A stretch of DNA of 64,000 nucleotides from Gammaproteobacteria bacterium (GCA_016199745.1 JACQFZ010000004.1:1-64000); one strand, 5' to 3'; positions 1 to 8,772 are shown, numbered from the stretch's first letter. Translations and numbers: made by a program. Notes: generated by a model not told the origin, from the sequence alone.

Positions 1-220
1 GATGGGACACGATGTGGCACGGCTGGTCTTGCTTACAAGAGCGGCTTAAAGGCTATCAAATGAGCAAGCGCGCACGTGCTGAATTGTGATCAAGAGACAG
101 CGCTAGGGCGGGGGAGGGAATGGATCGGTGGCGGCGGGTGGAAGGCAACTAACGGCCTAGTCGTTTTTGCGTTTGCTTTTCATCCCCTCCCCTGCGCAGC
201 GGGGGGTGAGGCGGGGTTTT

Positions 221-245
221 CGCGAGTGTCCAGTGGACACTCGCG
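221..245. repeat. Perfect 12-bp-arm palindrome, possible operator
   Basis: Two perfect 12-bp inverted arms, each containing GAGTGTCCA or its complement, are separated by one base. The site is non-coding, upstream of the kinase gene. No T-run follows, so it is not an intrinsic terminator. The dyad symmetry would suit a dimeric repressor, but no regulator can be assigned. Confidence 0.5.
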
Positions 246-300
246 CCGGCGAACGGGCGCGCTGAAGTTCGCGCGCACTGGGCGGGAATGGTTAGGGGTA

Positions 301-333
301 GTTGCAGTTGCGGTTGTGGTTGTGGTTGCCGTT
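301..333 (+). repeat. GTTGNN hexanucleotide tandem repeat
   Basis: Five consecutive 6-bp units of form GTTGNN (CA, CG, TG, TG, CC endings) followed by GTT. It is a short imperfect microsatellite in non-coding DNA about 230 bp upstream of the kinase start. Slippage could vary its length, but nothing shows a function. Confidence 0.6.
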
Positions 334-565
334 AATCCCCCGGTGGCGCATGCCCAAGCCTCGTAGGGTCTAGGCATAAGCCCGAAGGGGAGCCAGCGGG
401 ACGGAGCATCCCGCAATTTCATTTATTACTTTGACCCGCATCGCCCCACAGGGGCGATGCAACCCCAGCTTGCTACACCCCCACCCACCGACTAGCTTTT
501 CCCTATGGGGCGCACGCCATTCCAAAAGAAATTCGCGCACAACGCACCCCGCTCAGGCGCCTAGC

Positions 566-2776
566 ATGACCGCACCCAAACCTGCGACCGTTACTAAGTC
601 GAACGCGCAAGCGCTCGCGCCTGGATATCGTCTAGGCGAATACGTCGTCGTCTCGGTACTGGGCCAAGGCGGATTCGGCATCACTTACAAAGCGCGCGAC
701 ACCAAGCTGAGCACCGACGTCGCCATCAAAGAATATTTCCCGCAGGCCTACTCCGCGCGCCACGACCGTTCGACCATTATTCCGCGCACCGGCATCGACC
801 TCGAAAACTACAACTGGGGATTGTCCGAATTCTTAAAAGAGGCGCAAGCGCTCGCTAAGTTCAAGCACGCCCACATCGTGCGCGTGCTGCGCTTTCTGGA
901 AGCGAATGGCACCGCCTACATGGTGATGGAATACGAGCAAGGCGAAACGCTCGCGACCTATCTGCGCAACCACGGCGGCACGATCGACGAGCCCAACTTG
1001 TTACGCATCTTTTTACCGATCCTCGGCGGGCTGCAGGCGGTACACGACGCCGGACTGCTGCACCTCGATATCAAACCGGAAAATATTTACCTGCGCACCG
1101 ACGGCCAGCCGATGCTGATCGACTTCGGCTCATCGCGCCTGGCGCGCGGCGATGAAGGTGTACAAAAAGTGATGCTGACACCGGGTTACTGCGCCATCGA
1201 ACAGTATCCGGGACATGGCGATGTCGGCGCTTGCAGCGATGTGTATTCGATCGGCGCGTCGATGTATCGCTGCATCAGCGGACAAATGCCGATCGATTCG
1301 CTGCAACGTTATGAAACGTTTGCCCGCAGCCATATCGACCCGCTGCGGCCGGCGTTGTCGATCGAGCGGCCGTTCTACGGCGTGCACATCCGCCGCTGTA
1401 TCGATGCAGCGTTGAAACTATCGCCGGGCGAGCGGCCGGCAACCGCTTACGTCCTAGAGCAAGGCATCATGGGCAAGGACATGGCCCAGGTCGGCAAGCC
1501 GATGAAACAGAACGTATACCGCCCGGGTACCGGCTGGATCGGCGTCATCCCGGCGGCGCAGGAAGAAACGAAAAAGCGCAAGCCGCGCACGCCGCTCGAA
1601 AAATTTCTGGCAGTGCTCATTTTCGTCGCAACGTTCGCCATCATCACGCCGAAATATTTGATCGACACCGGGCGACTCACGCCGAACGAGCTGTACGATT
1701 GGATCGATACGCAGAAAACGTCGATCGCCAGCAACACCATCGCCTTCGGCGATTTCGTCAACGAGCAGATCTTCCACGAACATCGTCGCCCGACGCCGAC
1801 CGAACAGCGACCGCCGACAGTGCAAGCCAAAGCAGCCGTCGAGCCGGTGTCGACAACACCAGCAGTGGACGCGACGCTAACGCCTTACGGCATCGATAAA
1901 CAAAAGACGCTCGAAATACCGTTGACCGAAGATCTGCTGCCGCGCGCACTCGGATTTCTCAAGCACGGCACGATTCTGGTAATCGTGACCGACGACGGTC
2001 TGGTGCATTTGTGGGACGCAAAAACCGGCGAGCCGCGGCTGACACTGCCGACACACGTGCGCAACGCCGCCGCCATTGGGATATCGGCGAGCAGCCAATG
2101 GCTCGCCGCCGGCGATCGCGACGAAGCGATCGTCGTGTTCGATCCGTTCGGTAACCGCGAATCGACGTTGCGCAACGATCCGCCGCATCCCATCGTGGCA
2201 TTAGCGTTGTCCGCCAACGGTCGGCTGTTGGCCGAAGCTAATACCGACAGCGCGGTCGCCGTTTGGGAGCCGTTTCAAAATCGGCGCGTGTATAACCTTT
2301 CCCATGGCGAGTCCGGTGTGCACGCGTTGGCATTCGCGCCGAATGAACAGTTGCTGGCGGCTGGCAGCACCGGCGGCGGTTTGAGTCTATGGGACATGAC
2401 GAGCGGTAAATTACGATCGTATCGGCAAGCGCATGAGCACGGCGTAACGGCGCTGGCATTCTCGCCGGACGGCCGCTGGCTCGTCTCCGCCGGCGACGGC
2501 GGCGAGCTAAAGCGCTGGAGCGCCGGCGAAGAGGCTGAGCCGAAAACGTTAAACAATGCTCCGACCAGCGTACACAGCCTAGCGTTCAGTCCCGACGGTC
2601 ACTGGTTGATTGCGGTCGGATCGGACACGACGATCGGCGTTTGGAACGTCGAGACCGGCGAGCAAGCGCAACGCTGGAGCGCACACGATCGCCCGATCAT
2701 CGCCCTCGCCGCGACTAACGACGGTCGCCGTCTGGCTACCGTCGGCGGCGACCGCGTCGTACGTCTTTGGGAGTAA
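566..2776 (+). CDS. Membrane Ser/Thr protein kinase with WD40 propeller
   Basis: A eukaryotic-type (Hanks) Ser/Thr kinase fused to a WD40 beta-propeller. The N-terminal kinase domain shows the glycine loop (GQGGFGITY), the ATP lysine in AIKEYFP, the catalytic loop HLDIKPEN (HLD replacing HRD) and the DFG motif in LIDFGSS. One hydrophobic segment (near FLAVLIFVATFAII) separates it from about seven WD-type repeats ending in motifs such as VHLWD, LSLWD, IGVWN and VRLWE. In this topology the kinase is cytoplasmic and the propeller lies across the membrane, probably as a sensor or scaffold. The open frame extends to 431, but ATG 566 begins a normal kinase N-terminus, so I chose it. It stands alone, with a terminator downstream. 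Substrate unknown. Confidence 0.85.
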   Translation: MTAPKPATVTKSNAQALAPGYRLGEYVVVSVLGQGGFGITYKARDTKLSTDVAIKEYFPQAYSARHDRSTIIPRTGIDLENYNWGLSEFLKEAQALAKFKHAHIVRVLRFLEANGTAYMVMEYEQGETLATYLRNHGGTIDEPNLLRIFLPILGGLQAVHDAGLLHLDIKPENIYLRTDGQPMLIDFGSSRLARGDEGVQKVMLTPGYCAIEQYPGHGDVGACSDVYSIGASMYRCISGQMPIDSLQRYETFARSHIDPLRPALSIERPFYGVHIRRCIDAALKLSPGERPATAYVLEQGIMGKDMAQVGKPMKQNVYRPGTGWIGVIPAAQEETKKRKPRTPLEKFLAVLIFVATFAIITPKYLIDTGRLTPNELYDWIDTQKTSIASNTIAFGDFVNEQIFHEHRRPTPTEQRPPTVQAKAAVEPVSTTPAVDATLTPYGIDKQKTLEIPLTEDLLPRALGFLKHGTILVIVTDDGLVHLWDAKTGEPRLTLPTHVRNAAAIGISASSQWLAAGDRDEAIVVFDPFGNRESTLRNDPPHPIVALALSANGRLLAEANTDSAVAVWEPFQNRRVYNLSHGESGVHALAFAPNEQLLAAGSTGGGLSLWDMTSGKLRSYRQAHEHGVTALAFSPDGRWLVSAGDGGELKRWSAGEEAEPKTLNNAPTSVHSLAFSPDGHWLIAVGSDTTIGVWNVETGEQAQRWSAHDRPIIALAATNDGRRLATVGGDRVVRLWE

Positions 2777-2864
2777 CGATGTCATTCGCGTTTAACAATG
2801 GCGCGTTATCGTGCACTGCCCGTTAGAGAGATGACGCACAATAACCACCGGGTTTCATGTTGAA

Positions 2865-2891
2865 GGCACGGCGAACGCCGTGCCTTTTTTA
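2865..2891 (+). terminator. Intrinsic terminator after the kinase gene
   Basis: A GGCACGGC/GCCGTGCC stem of 8 bp with a 4-base GAAC loop is followed directly by a run of six or more T. It lies about 90 bp after the kinase stop and before the next gene. Confidence 0.85.
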
Positions 2892-2977
2892 TTCACCGTT
2901 TCATCCGCGCTTCACCGCCATGTCATTCTCGCCGCGTACGGTAGTGGTCTCGTCCTCTACAATAAAGGAGATCACGT

Positions 2978-4081
2978 ATGATCCGTACCCGGAGTTTCAT
3001 CGCCGCTACCGCGGTAAGCCTGTTGAGCCTAGTGACTGTGACTAACGTCGTTCACGCACAAGATAAGACCCCGATCGTTATTGCCCATCGCGGCGCCAGC
3101 GGCTATTTGCCCGAGCACACGCTCGCCGCCTACAGCGTAGCGATCCTGCAAGGTGCCGATTTCGTCGAGCCGGATTTGGTCATGACCAAAGACGGCCAAT
3201 TGATCGCCCGCCACGACAACGTGCTCGACCTGACGACCGATGTCGCCAGTCACACCGAGTTCGCCAACCGCAAGACCACCAAAGTCGTCGACGGCGTCAG
3301 CATCACCGGCTGGTTCAGCGAAGACTTCACGTTGGCCGAGATCAAGCAATTGCGCGCGATCGAACGCATCCCGAACGTGCGCCCGGCGAACGCGCGCTTC
3401 GACGGTCAGTTCGAAGTACCGACACTGCAGGAGATCATCGACCTCGTTAAAGCACAGCAACAAGCCAGCGGTCGCAAGATCGGCCTCTATCCCGAAACCA
3501 AACATCCGACTTACTTCGACGGCCTCGGCTTGTCGATGGAAGAACCGCTGGTACACATCCTCCACCGCAACGGCTACGACGGAAAACACGATCGCGTATA
3601 TATCCAGTCGTTCGAGATCGGCAATCTCAAAGACTTGCGGCACATGACCCGGCTACCGTTAGTGCAGCTACTGTGGTCCGACGGCAAGCCGTATGACGTC
3701 GAGACCGCCGGCGGTACGCTGACTTACGACCAAATGGCGACCGCCGCCGGTCTGAAGGAAATCGCCAAGTATGCCGATGCCGTCGGTCCGGAAAAAAATC
3801 ACTTCATCATTCCGCTCGACAGCGCCGGCAACTTAAACCCGGCAAACGCGACCCGCTTCGTCAACGACGCGCACGCCGCTGGATTGTTGGTGCACCCCTA
3901 CACCTTCCGCGCCGAGAACACGTTCTTGCCGACTAACTATCGCTCGACCGGCAATGCGAACGCGTTCGGCGATCTCGCCGGCGAGATCAAAGCGTTTCTC
4001 GCGACCGGTATCGACGGATTCTTTAGCGATCAGAGCAATATCGGCGTGCAGGCGCGTGACACGTTTGTTGCTGGGCAATAA
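2978..4081 (+). CDS. glpQ: Periplasmic glycerophosphodiester phosphodiesterase
   Basis: Hydrolyses glycerophosphodiesters to glycerol-3-phosphate and an alcohol. A signal peptide (MIRTRSF followed by a hydrophobic stretch ending at VHAQ) sends it to the periplasm. Family motifs are visible: HRGASGYLPEHT near the mature N-terminus with the catalytic histidine, VEPDLVMTKDG with metal-binding acidic residues, and ARHD. The length (367 aa) fits GlpQ. A purine-rich AAAGGAG precedes the ATG at good spacing. It is a single gene between a terminator and a palindromic element, and it converges on the biosynthetic operon. Confidence 0.9.
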   Translation: MIRTRSFIAATAVSLLSLVTVTNVVHAQDKTPIVIAHRGASGYLPEHTLAAYSVAILQGADFVEPDLVMTKDGQLIARHDNVLDLTTDVASHTEFANRKTTKVVDGVSITGWFSEDFTLAEIKQLRAIERIPNVRPANARFDGQFEVPTLQEIIDLVKAQQQASGRKIGLYPETKHPTYFDGLGLSMEEPLVHILHRNGYDGKHDRVYIQSFEIGNLKDLRHMTRLPLVQLLWSDGKPYDVETAGGTLTYDQMATAAGLKEIAKYADAVGPEKNHFIIPLDSAGNLNPANATRFVNDAHAAGLLVHPYTFRAENTFLPTNYRSTGNANAFGDLAGEIKAFLATGIDGFFSDQSNIGVQARDTFVAGQ

Positions 4082-4094
4082 TTAAAGCTCCTTA

Positions 4095-4131
4095 GTTCCC
4101 TCTCCCCCGAAAAACACGGGGGAGAGGGAAC
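4095..4131. terminator. Long GC-rich hairpin between convergent genes
   Basis: A perfect 15-bp inverted repeat (arms 4095-4109 and 4117-4131, CCCTCTCCCCC type) with a 7-base A-rich loop. It lies between the convergent glpQ and the end of the leftward biosynthetic operon and could stop transcription from both sides. Similar CCCTC/GAGGG elements recur near 38.9 and 45.95 kb, so it may belong to a dispersed palindromic repeat family. Confidence 0.6.
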
Positions 4132-4144
4132 AACGGGGCGCGGA

Positions 4145-5482
4145 TTAAACCGACGCAACCACCAATCGCGGCAGCTGCGCAGCAACAACCGGCATCGTCA
4201 CTGCTTTTTCCAATAGCCGCTGTACCGCATACTCCGCCGACGTCAGGCAGCCTTCCATGTTGTGCCCCTCCAGATAATCGCCGGCCAGCTCCAGATTCGG
4301 CACACCGTGCAAGAATTCGAACATGCGCCGCTTGATGCTCGTGAAGTTCGGCGCATAGCCGCAAATTCCGTCGCGATGGCGCGCGACATGATAAGTCATG
4401 GCCTTGCCGGGCAACGGCAAATAACGCCGAAAATTTTGTTCCGCCAGCGCCAACAGCTCGGCGTCGGTAGCATCGATCAGCGCGCGTCCACGACGCCCGG
4501 CGATGGTGTAGCGCACGGAGTTCTTTTTGTATTGGCGATTAGCGGAACAATGGCCCAACGGGCTGCTGCTATCGAACATGATCGAGCTGATGTCGTCGGT
4601 AAACACATCACGTTCGTATACGGCGTTGATTAACGCCACCGGCGAATAGCGAATTTTACCGAGCTCACGATCGAGCGTCTCGCCGACATCCAACATGTGC
4701 CGCAAGGCATGCAACGGCGTTGCGCAAATCAACCCATCCGTCGGCTCAAATGATGCACCAGCGCTATCGACCAACTTCACACCGCGAACCATCGAGCGAT
4801 CGACGACGATCTCGGTAACGCGGGTATTCCGTCTTATGTCTTTGCCGGCGGTCAGTTTGGCGAACAAGGCAGCGGTGGTGTCGGGCAACGAATGGCCGCT
4901 GCCTTTGTCGAACCCGTTCAACGCTAGGCACAGATTAGAATAATGCATCTCGTCGGGCTCGGCGCCACCCATGATGATGGAAAACATGCGCACCGGGCCC
5001 CAAGCAGCGCGCCGCGAAAAATGCGCACTGAGCGGTGCATGATCATAGCGCCGCTCGATTTCCTCGATCAGCCCGTTGCTGTGATTCAACTTGCCGTAAT
5101 TGGCCGATACCGCGCCGAGAAATTGACGGAACTGGTACGCCCCACGCGGACCGAGCGCGCGCATCATTTTCCAACCGCTCTGCAGCACTTTCTTTTTATC
5201 GAATTGCCACAACTTACCGTCGATGACAATATTGAAGCTGCCGTGCTGCCGGTCGAAGCCGGAGAATCCAAACTCGTTCAACAACGCCATGAAGCGCGTC
5301 CAGTTCGAGCCGAAATTTTTGCCACCGATCTCGAAGCGCTCGCCGCCCTGCTCTACCCAACCGGCTTTGCCGCCGACTTGATCGGTCGCTTCGAGCACGG
5401 TCGAACCGATGCCCTGCTGTGCTAGGTAATGCGCGCACGCCAAGCCGCTAATACCGGCGCCGACGATGGTGACATGTTTCAT
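4145..5482 (-). CDS. FAD-dependent amine oxidase/desaturase-like oxidoreductase
   Basis: A flavin oxidoreductase of the amine oxidase, phytoene desaturase and protoporphyrinogen oxidase superfamily. The N-terminus carries the dinucleotide-binding motif GAGISGLACAHYLA followed by VLEATDQVGGKAG, the ADP-ribose-binding signature. Near the C-terminus, LELAGDYLEGHNMEG resembles the flavin-contacting segment of the family. The length (445 aa) is normal. It is the last gene of the leftward operon, and its ATG overlaps the trpA-like stop by 4 bp, implying translational coupling. A role in oxidising or desaturating the heterocyclic product is inferred from context. The substrate cannot be read from sequence, and a tryptophan-oxidase (VioA-like) role is not excluded. 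Confidence 0.75.
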   Translation of the reverse strand: MKHVTIVGAGISGLACAHYLAQQGIGSTVLEATDQVGGKAGWVEQGGERFEIGGKNFGSNWTRFMALLNEFGFSGFDRQHGSFNIVIDGKLWQFDKKKVLQSGWKMMRALGPRGAYQFRQFLGAVSANYGKLNHSNGLIEEIERRYDHAPLSAHFSRRAAWGPVRMFSIIMGGAEPDEMHYSNLCLALNGFDKGSGHSLPDTTAALFAKLTAGKDIRRNTRVTEIVVDRSMVRGVKLVDSAGASFEPTDGLICATPLHALRHMLDVGETLDRELGKIRYSPVALINAVYERDVFTDDISSIMFDSSSPLGHCSANRQYKKNSVRYTIAGRRGRALIDATDAELLALAEQNFRRYLPLPGKAMTYHVARHRDGICGYAPNFTSIKRRMFEFLHGVPNLELAGDYLEGHNMEGCLTSAEYAVQRLLEKAVTMPVVAAQLPRLVVASV

Positions 5483-6339
5483 GGCTGCCTCGCTAAAATG
5501 GGGTTCACTTCCGTGTTCGACTCTGGCGTCGCCGTGAGCAACACGCCATAATTTCGTTGGAGATAATCGCCGACGGCACGGGCGATGCGTGCCGGCGGTT
5601 GCGTTAACCGGGTCTCGATCTGTTTGACTAGCGCGCTGCCGATCACCGCCGCGTCGACGCCGGTACCGTAGATCAATTCCAATTCCTGCCGTCCTTTAAT
5701 GCCGAAGCCGACGGCCAACGGCTTGCTGGTCTCGGCACGAATGCGCTTGATCTGCGCCAGCGTGTCGGCATCGAAGCTGAAATTACCGCCACTGCGGCCG
5801 TAATGCGCCACCAGATAAATCATGCCGCGACAGTGCTGGTAACTCCATTGCCGCCGTTGCTCGTCGGAATTGAGATAAAAGCTAACGATCCACTCCAAGC
5901 CACGCTCGTCCAAAATCAACCGCGCCCTTTCGCGCAACAGCGGCGGCAACGCATGCACGAACACACCTTCGACGCCGGCGGTCACACAATCATCGGCGAA
6001 ACGCTCTAGCCCCAGCGGTCGCACGCTGTGGAAATAATCGGCCAGCAGCGCCACCGGCACGCGTCGGGCGACACCAATGGACGCAAGCATTTGCAACGTC
6101 GCGGCGACATCGGCGCCGGCGGCCAATCCGCGGCGATGCGATTCCAATAGGGTCGGCCCGTCGGTCGGCGAATTCGGGAACGGCACGCACAGCTCGATCA
6201 GATCGGCGCCGCCGAGTTCCAGCGTTTCGATCAGTTGCTCGGTCGCCGCCATGCTCGGATCGCCGACGGTGAGATACGCCACCAATCCCGGTTTGTTGCG
6301 CGCACGATTGCGATAGAAATGCTGCTCAATGGGACCCAT
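5479..6339 (-). CDS. TrpA-like indole-glycerol-phosphate lyase homologue
   Basis: A homologue of the tryptophan synthase alpha subunit, which cleaves indole-3-glycerol phosphate to indole and glyceraldehyde-3-phosphate. The catalytic pair is conserved at the same numbering as enterobacterial TrpA: Glu49 in IELCVPF and Asp60 in SPTDGP. The loop between them, which in TrpA contacts TrpB, has changed: the DP of FSDPLADGP is NS here (Asn56, Ser57). The second active-site loop is also altered (YGRSGGN instead of SRSGVTG). No trpB is present in the window. A stand-alone lyase that releases a free heterocycle is therefore plausible, as in plant BX1/IGL. It overlaps trpF-like by 14 bp and the oxidoreductase by 4 bp. 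The real substrate may not be indole-glycerol phosphate. Confidence 0.8.
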   Translation of the reverse strand: MGPIEQHFYRNRARNKPGLVAYLTVGDPSMAATEQLIETLELGGADLIELCVPFPNSPTDGPTLLESHRRGLAAGADVAATLQMLASIGVARRVPVALLADYFHSVRPLGLERFADDCVTAGVEGVFVHALPPLLRERARLILDERGLEWIVSFYLNSDEQRRQWSYQHCRGMIYLVAHYGRSGGNFSFDADTLAQIKRIRAETSKPLAVGFGIKGRQELELIYGTGVDAAVIGSALVKQIETRLTQPPARIARAVGDYLQRNYGVLLTATPESNTEVNPILARQP

Positions 6340-7012
6340 GGTTCACCGTTGCTCCTAGTAGAGTCGCTTGTATCAACTGCGCCAGCCGTTGCCCGCAAAT
6401 GCCGCCGTCGCTACGCGCGGCCGAATCGATGTCGACGCCGGCAAGTTCCGGCCAAAGTCGCCTGAGCTCGCCGATGCGTTCTGCATCGACACCGCCGGCG
6501 ACCAACGTCCTATCCGGACCGAGCCGATCGAGCCAACGCTGCAACGCCGCCAACGGAATCTGCCTGCCGGTACTGCCGAGCTGTAGTCGCGAGACGAACG
6601 TATCGAGAATAAAAAGATCGACGCCGGCGCGCTGGTAGTGCTTCAGCAACGACGCCTCTAGGCAGTCGAGATCTTTCACGTGGATCACTTTGAATATCGT
6701 TACGTCATCGCCGAGCGCGGCGCGCACACGACTGATCACTGCCGGCAGCTGAAAGCCATGCAACTGCAAATGACGTGTGCCTGAGTTGCGTAGCACGTTA
6801 ACCATCGCCGCGACATCCTGCGAAAATGTCACGCACACCGGCCGCACATTCGCCGTCAGCGACTCGGCCAGCTGTACAAATCGTGCCGTAGAAAGATTGT
6901 GTGCACCATCTGTCATGCCCCACCACAATCCGGCGTAGCTCACCGCGCTAGCGTTCAACAATGCGCACTCTTGCGGGTTCGACACGCCGCATATTTTTAG
7001 CGCAAAGCTCAT
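6326..7012 (-). CDS. TrpF-like phosphoribosyl-amine isomerase
   Basis: A homologue of phosphoribosylanthranilate isomerase, which performs an Amadori rearrangement on N-phosphoribosyl anthranilate. The catalytic cysteine (Cys8 in LKICGVS) and general acid (Asp137 in FILDT) are kept, along with LQLHG and the AGGV phosphate-binding segment. The SPR motif after the second strand, whose arginine binds the anthranilate carboxylate in characterised enzymes, is replaced (GMTDGAHN, alanine at about 37). The C-terminal SSGVE segment is also changed (DSAAR). The chemistry is probably retained on a different substrate. It overlaps trpC-like by 4 bp and trpA-like by 14 bp, so all four are co-translated. 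Confidence 0.8.
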   Translation of the reverse strand: MSFALKICGVSNPQECALLNASAVSYAGLWWGMTDGAHNLSTARFVQLAESLTANVRPVCVTFSQDVAAMVNVLRNSGTRHLQLHGFQLPAVISRVRAALGDDVTIFKVIHVKDLDCLEASLLKHYQRAGVDLFILDTFVSRLQLGSTGRQIPLAALQRWLDRLGPDRTLVAGGVDAERIGELRRLWPELAGVDIDSAARSDGGICGQRLAQLIQATLLGATVNHGSH

Positions 7013-7710
7013 AACACCGGCTCAACGACACGATAGTCGTCCAGCGCCCGCTGCAGATTGGGCGCCAACAACAGCGATGTACCGACCAGCACGCCGTCGA
7101 AACCGCGCTCGATCAGTAAGCGTGCCTGCTCGGCGCTGTCGATGGCGCTGGCGCTGATCACCCGCAGCGCCACACGCTTGGCCAAATCGAGCAATGCGAG
7201 GCTGTTGGCAATGGTGCCGTCGTCGGTTTCGCGCTGGCCGATATCGCGGTTGTTGATCGCCAACAACGCGCCGGCCGGCAGCGATAAGTCGCGTATCTCA
7301 TTCTCGTCCGCGACCTCGACAAACGGCGTGAGTCCGATCTGGAGGGTGTAATCGAGTAACGTCTGGAAGTGATCGGCCGTCATCAGCTTTCGCGTCAACA
7401 ACACGGCGCTGGCACCGAGTTCCGCCGAACGATCGACTTCGCGCGCACTGATGATGAAATCCTTGCGCAGGATCGGCTTATCGACCACTGCCGCGACTTG
7501 TCGCAGCAGATCGACATGACCTTTAAACCATTTGCCGGTAACAACCGACAGGCAACACGCCGGCGAGCGTTGGTAGCTGTCGGCGATATGCTCGACCGAG
7601 CGCCCGTGCAGTAAATCGCCGCGTACCGCCGAATGCGCTTTGACTTCGGCGATCAGTGGAATGGCACCGGCACGAGCGGCACACCATAGCGCCTCGTTGA
7701 ATCGCAACAT
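7009..7710 (-). CDS. TrpC-like indole-glycerol-phosphate synthase homologue
   Basis: A homologue of indole-3-glycerol-phosphate synthase, the decarboxylating ring-closing enzyme. Glu22 and Lys24 (IAEVKAHS), Lys83 (ILRKDFI), Glu132 (VEVADENE) and Asn153/154 (INNRD) match the catalytic set. The SESGI motif reads SASAI, so the glutamate equivalent to Glu210 of Sulfolobus IGPS is alanine (Ala187). At 233 aa it is shorter than typical IGPS (about 250-270) because the N-terminal helix before the first strand is largely missing. It lies between trpD-like and trpF-like genes in a tightly packed operon. Family membership is clear, but activity on the normal substrate is doubtful. Confidence 0.8.
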   Translation of the reverse strand: MLRFNEALWCAARAGAIPLIAEVKAHSAVRGDLLHGRSVEHIADSYQRSPACCLSVVTGKWFKGHVDLLRQVAAVVDKPILRKDFIISAREVDRSAELGASAVLLTRKLMTADHFQTLLDYTLQIGLTPFVEVADENEIRDLSLPAGALLAINNRDIGQRETDDGTIANSLALLDLAKRVALRVISASAIDSAEQARLLIERGFDGVLVGTSLLLAPNLQRALDDYRVVEPVL

Positions 7711-7722
7711 GATCGCTCCGCG

Positions 7723-8772
7723 CTATCTGGTCGCCGCTGCCGGCGCGTCCACCTGCGGAAACGCCCGCAGACGCAATAGATGCTGGTGCACATGACCGTC
7801 ACGAATCAGCTCGATCATGCGGGCGATTTCGGCGCGCAATACGATCGACTCGCCGCTGGCGATCCAAGCCACAAACGCCGCATTGAGCGCGACCGTTTCA
7901 ATCGCCGCACGCGGAGCCACGCCCACCAGCACCGCCTCGACCATGGCGCGACTGTCCGCCTTCGAGCCGACCAACAACGTTTCCAGCGCACCGCTGTGCA
8001 ATCCCAATACCTGCGGTGATAACGGTTCGACCGTGCCTTTGTCGGAGTGAGTCGAAACCAATAAGGCATCGGCCACACTAGCGAGCTCGTCCATGCCGTT
8101 GCGACAGTGCGCGAACCAATACCGCTGCAACCCCAGCTCGCAAGCGGCCTCGCGCAACACCGCCATGTCGCGTTCGTTGCTAACGCCTGTCAGCTGCCCG
8201 CGCAACGCGAACGGACACAACAGCGGACCGATCTTGTTGATGAAACCACCGATAGTGCGCAGGCTAAGCGGAAAAATGGTCTTGGCAATTTTCAGCGGTA
8301 GCTTCGGATAAACACCGACACCGGTGAAAGCGATACCGACGGCGTTCAGCATCGCCTCAACCTCGGCCGGACTATCGACCGTGCGCAGGCCCAGTCCCTC
8401 GACGGCATCGAGCGCACCGGAGACGCTTTTATAAGCGCGCGAACCGCTCTTGATGACGCGCACACCGGCGGCGCTCGCCACCAGCGATGCCGTCGTGCTG
8501 ATGTTGAACGTCGCCGGCCCGCCGCCGGTGCCGACAATGTTGACCGCCGGCGCGCCGCGCAGTACCAACGGCGCCTGCGTCGCGCGCAGGTAGCGCAAGA
8601 ATTGCAACACGTCGTAGGTCTGCAACGGCTTAGTCGACAACGCCGTCAGGAACGCGACGATCTCCGCCGCCGAAACGCGCCCCTGCTCGATCTGCGCGAG
8701 ATAGTCGGCGTAATCGTCCGGACCGACACGGGTCGAATCGTGTAACAGTTGGCGCAACAGTTTAGTTTCCAT
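7723..8772 (-). CDS. TrpD-like phosphoribosyltransferase, altered acceptor site
   Basis: A homologue of anthranilate phosphoribosyltransferase, which transfers phosphoribose from PRPP to the anthranilate amine. PRPP-binding motifs remain recognisable: GTGGGPATFNIST (residues 81-93; GTGGD in the family), Lys108 and the acidic pair Asp228-Glu229 in NGMDEL. Arg172 (LRTI) also remains. The anthranilate-contacting KHGN motif is KSGS here, so both the histidine and asparagine that touch anthranilate are serine (109 and 111). This suggests another amine acceptor. I chose the ATG at 8772 (METKLLRQ) because GAGG precedes it at 7 bp and the family begins there. No trpE/trpG is nearby. Confidence 0.8.
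   Translation of the reverse strand: METKLLRQLLHDSTRVGPDDYADYLAQIEQGRVSAAEIVAFLTALSTKPLQTYDVLQFLRYLRATQAPLVLRGAPAVNIVGTGGGPATFNISTTASLVASAAGVRVIKSGSRAYKSVSGALDAVEGLGLRTVDSPAEVEAMLNAVGIAFTGVGVYPKLPLKIAKTIFPLSLRTIGGFINKIGPLLCPFALRGQLTGVSNERDMAVLREAACELGLQRYWFAHCRNGMDELASVADALLVSTHSDKGTVEPLSPQVLGLHSGALETLLVGSKADSRAMVEAVLVGVAPRAAIETVALNAAFVAWIASGESIVLRAEIARMIELIRDGHVHQHLLRLRAFPQVDAPAAATR

Larger units (their letters stand above)
1..565. other. Non-coding left edge
   Basis: I see no convincing complete gene here. In the third forward frame an open stretch runs from the edge to a stop near position 89 and could be the 3' end of a gene cut by the window, but the tail is too short to identify. The rest is G- and T-rich and contains the palindrome and the hexamer repeat listed separately. 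Longer open frames on both strands have low-complexity composition and no homology signature, so I treat them as chance. Confidence 0.5.

Noticed and set aside
76-422. Overlapping open frames on both strands (96 and 80 aa)
   Set aside because: Low-complexity products (Val/Ala or Thr/Ala runs) arising from the GTTGNN repeat and GC-rich DNA; no ribosome site or family signature.
5479-8772. Ordinary tryptophan biosynthesis operon
   Set aside because: trpB, trpE and trpG are missing, several anthranilate-contacting residues are replaced, and the genes are embedded and overlapping within a carrier-protein cluster.
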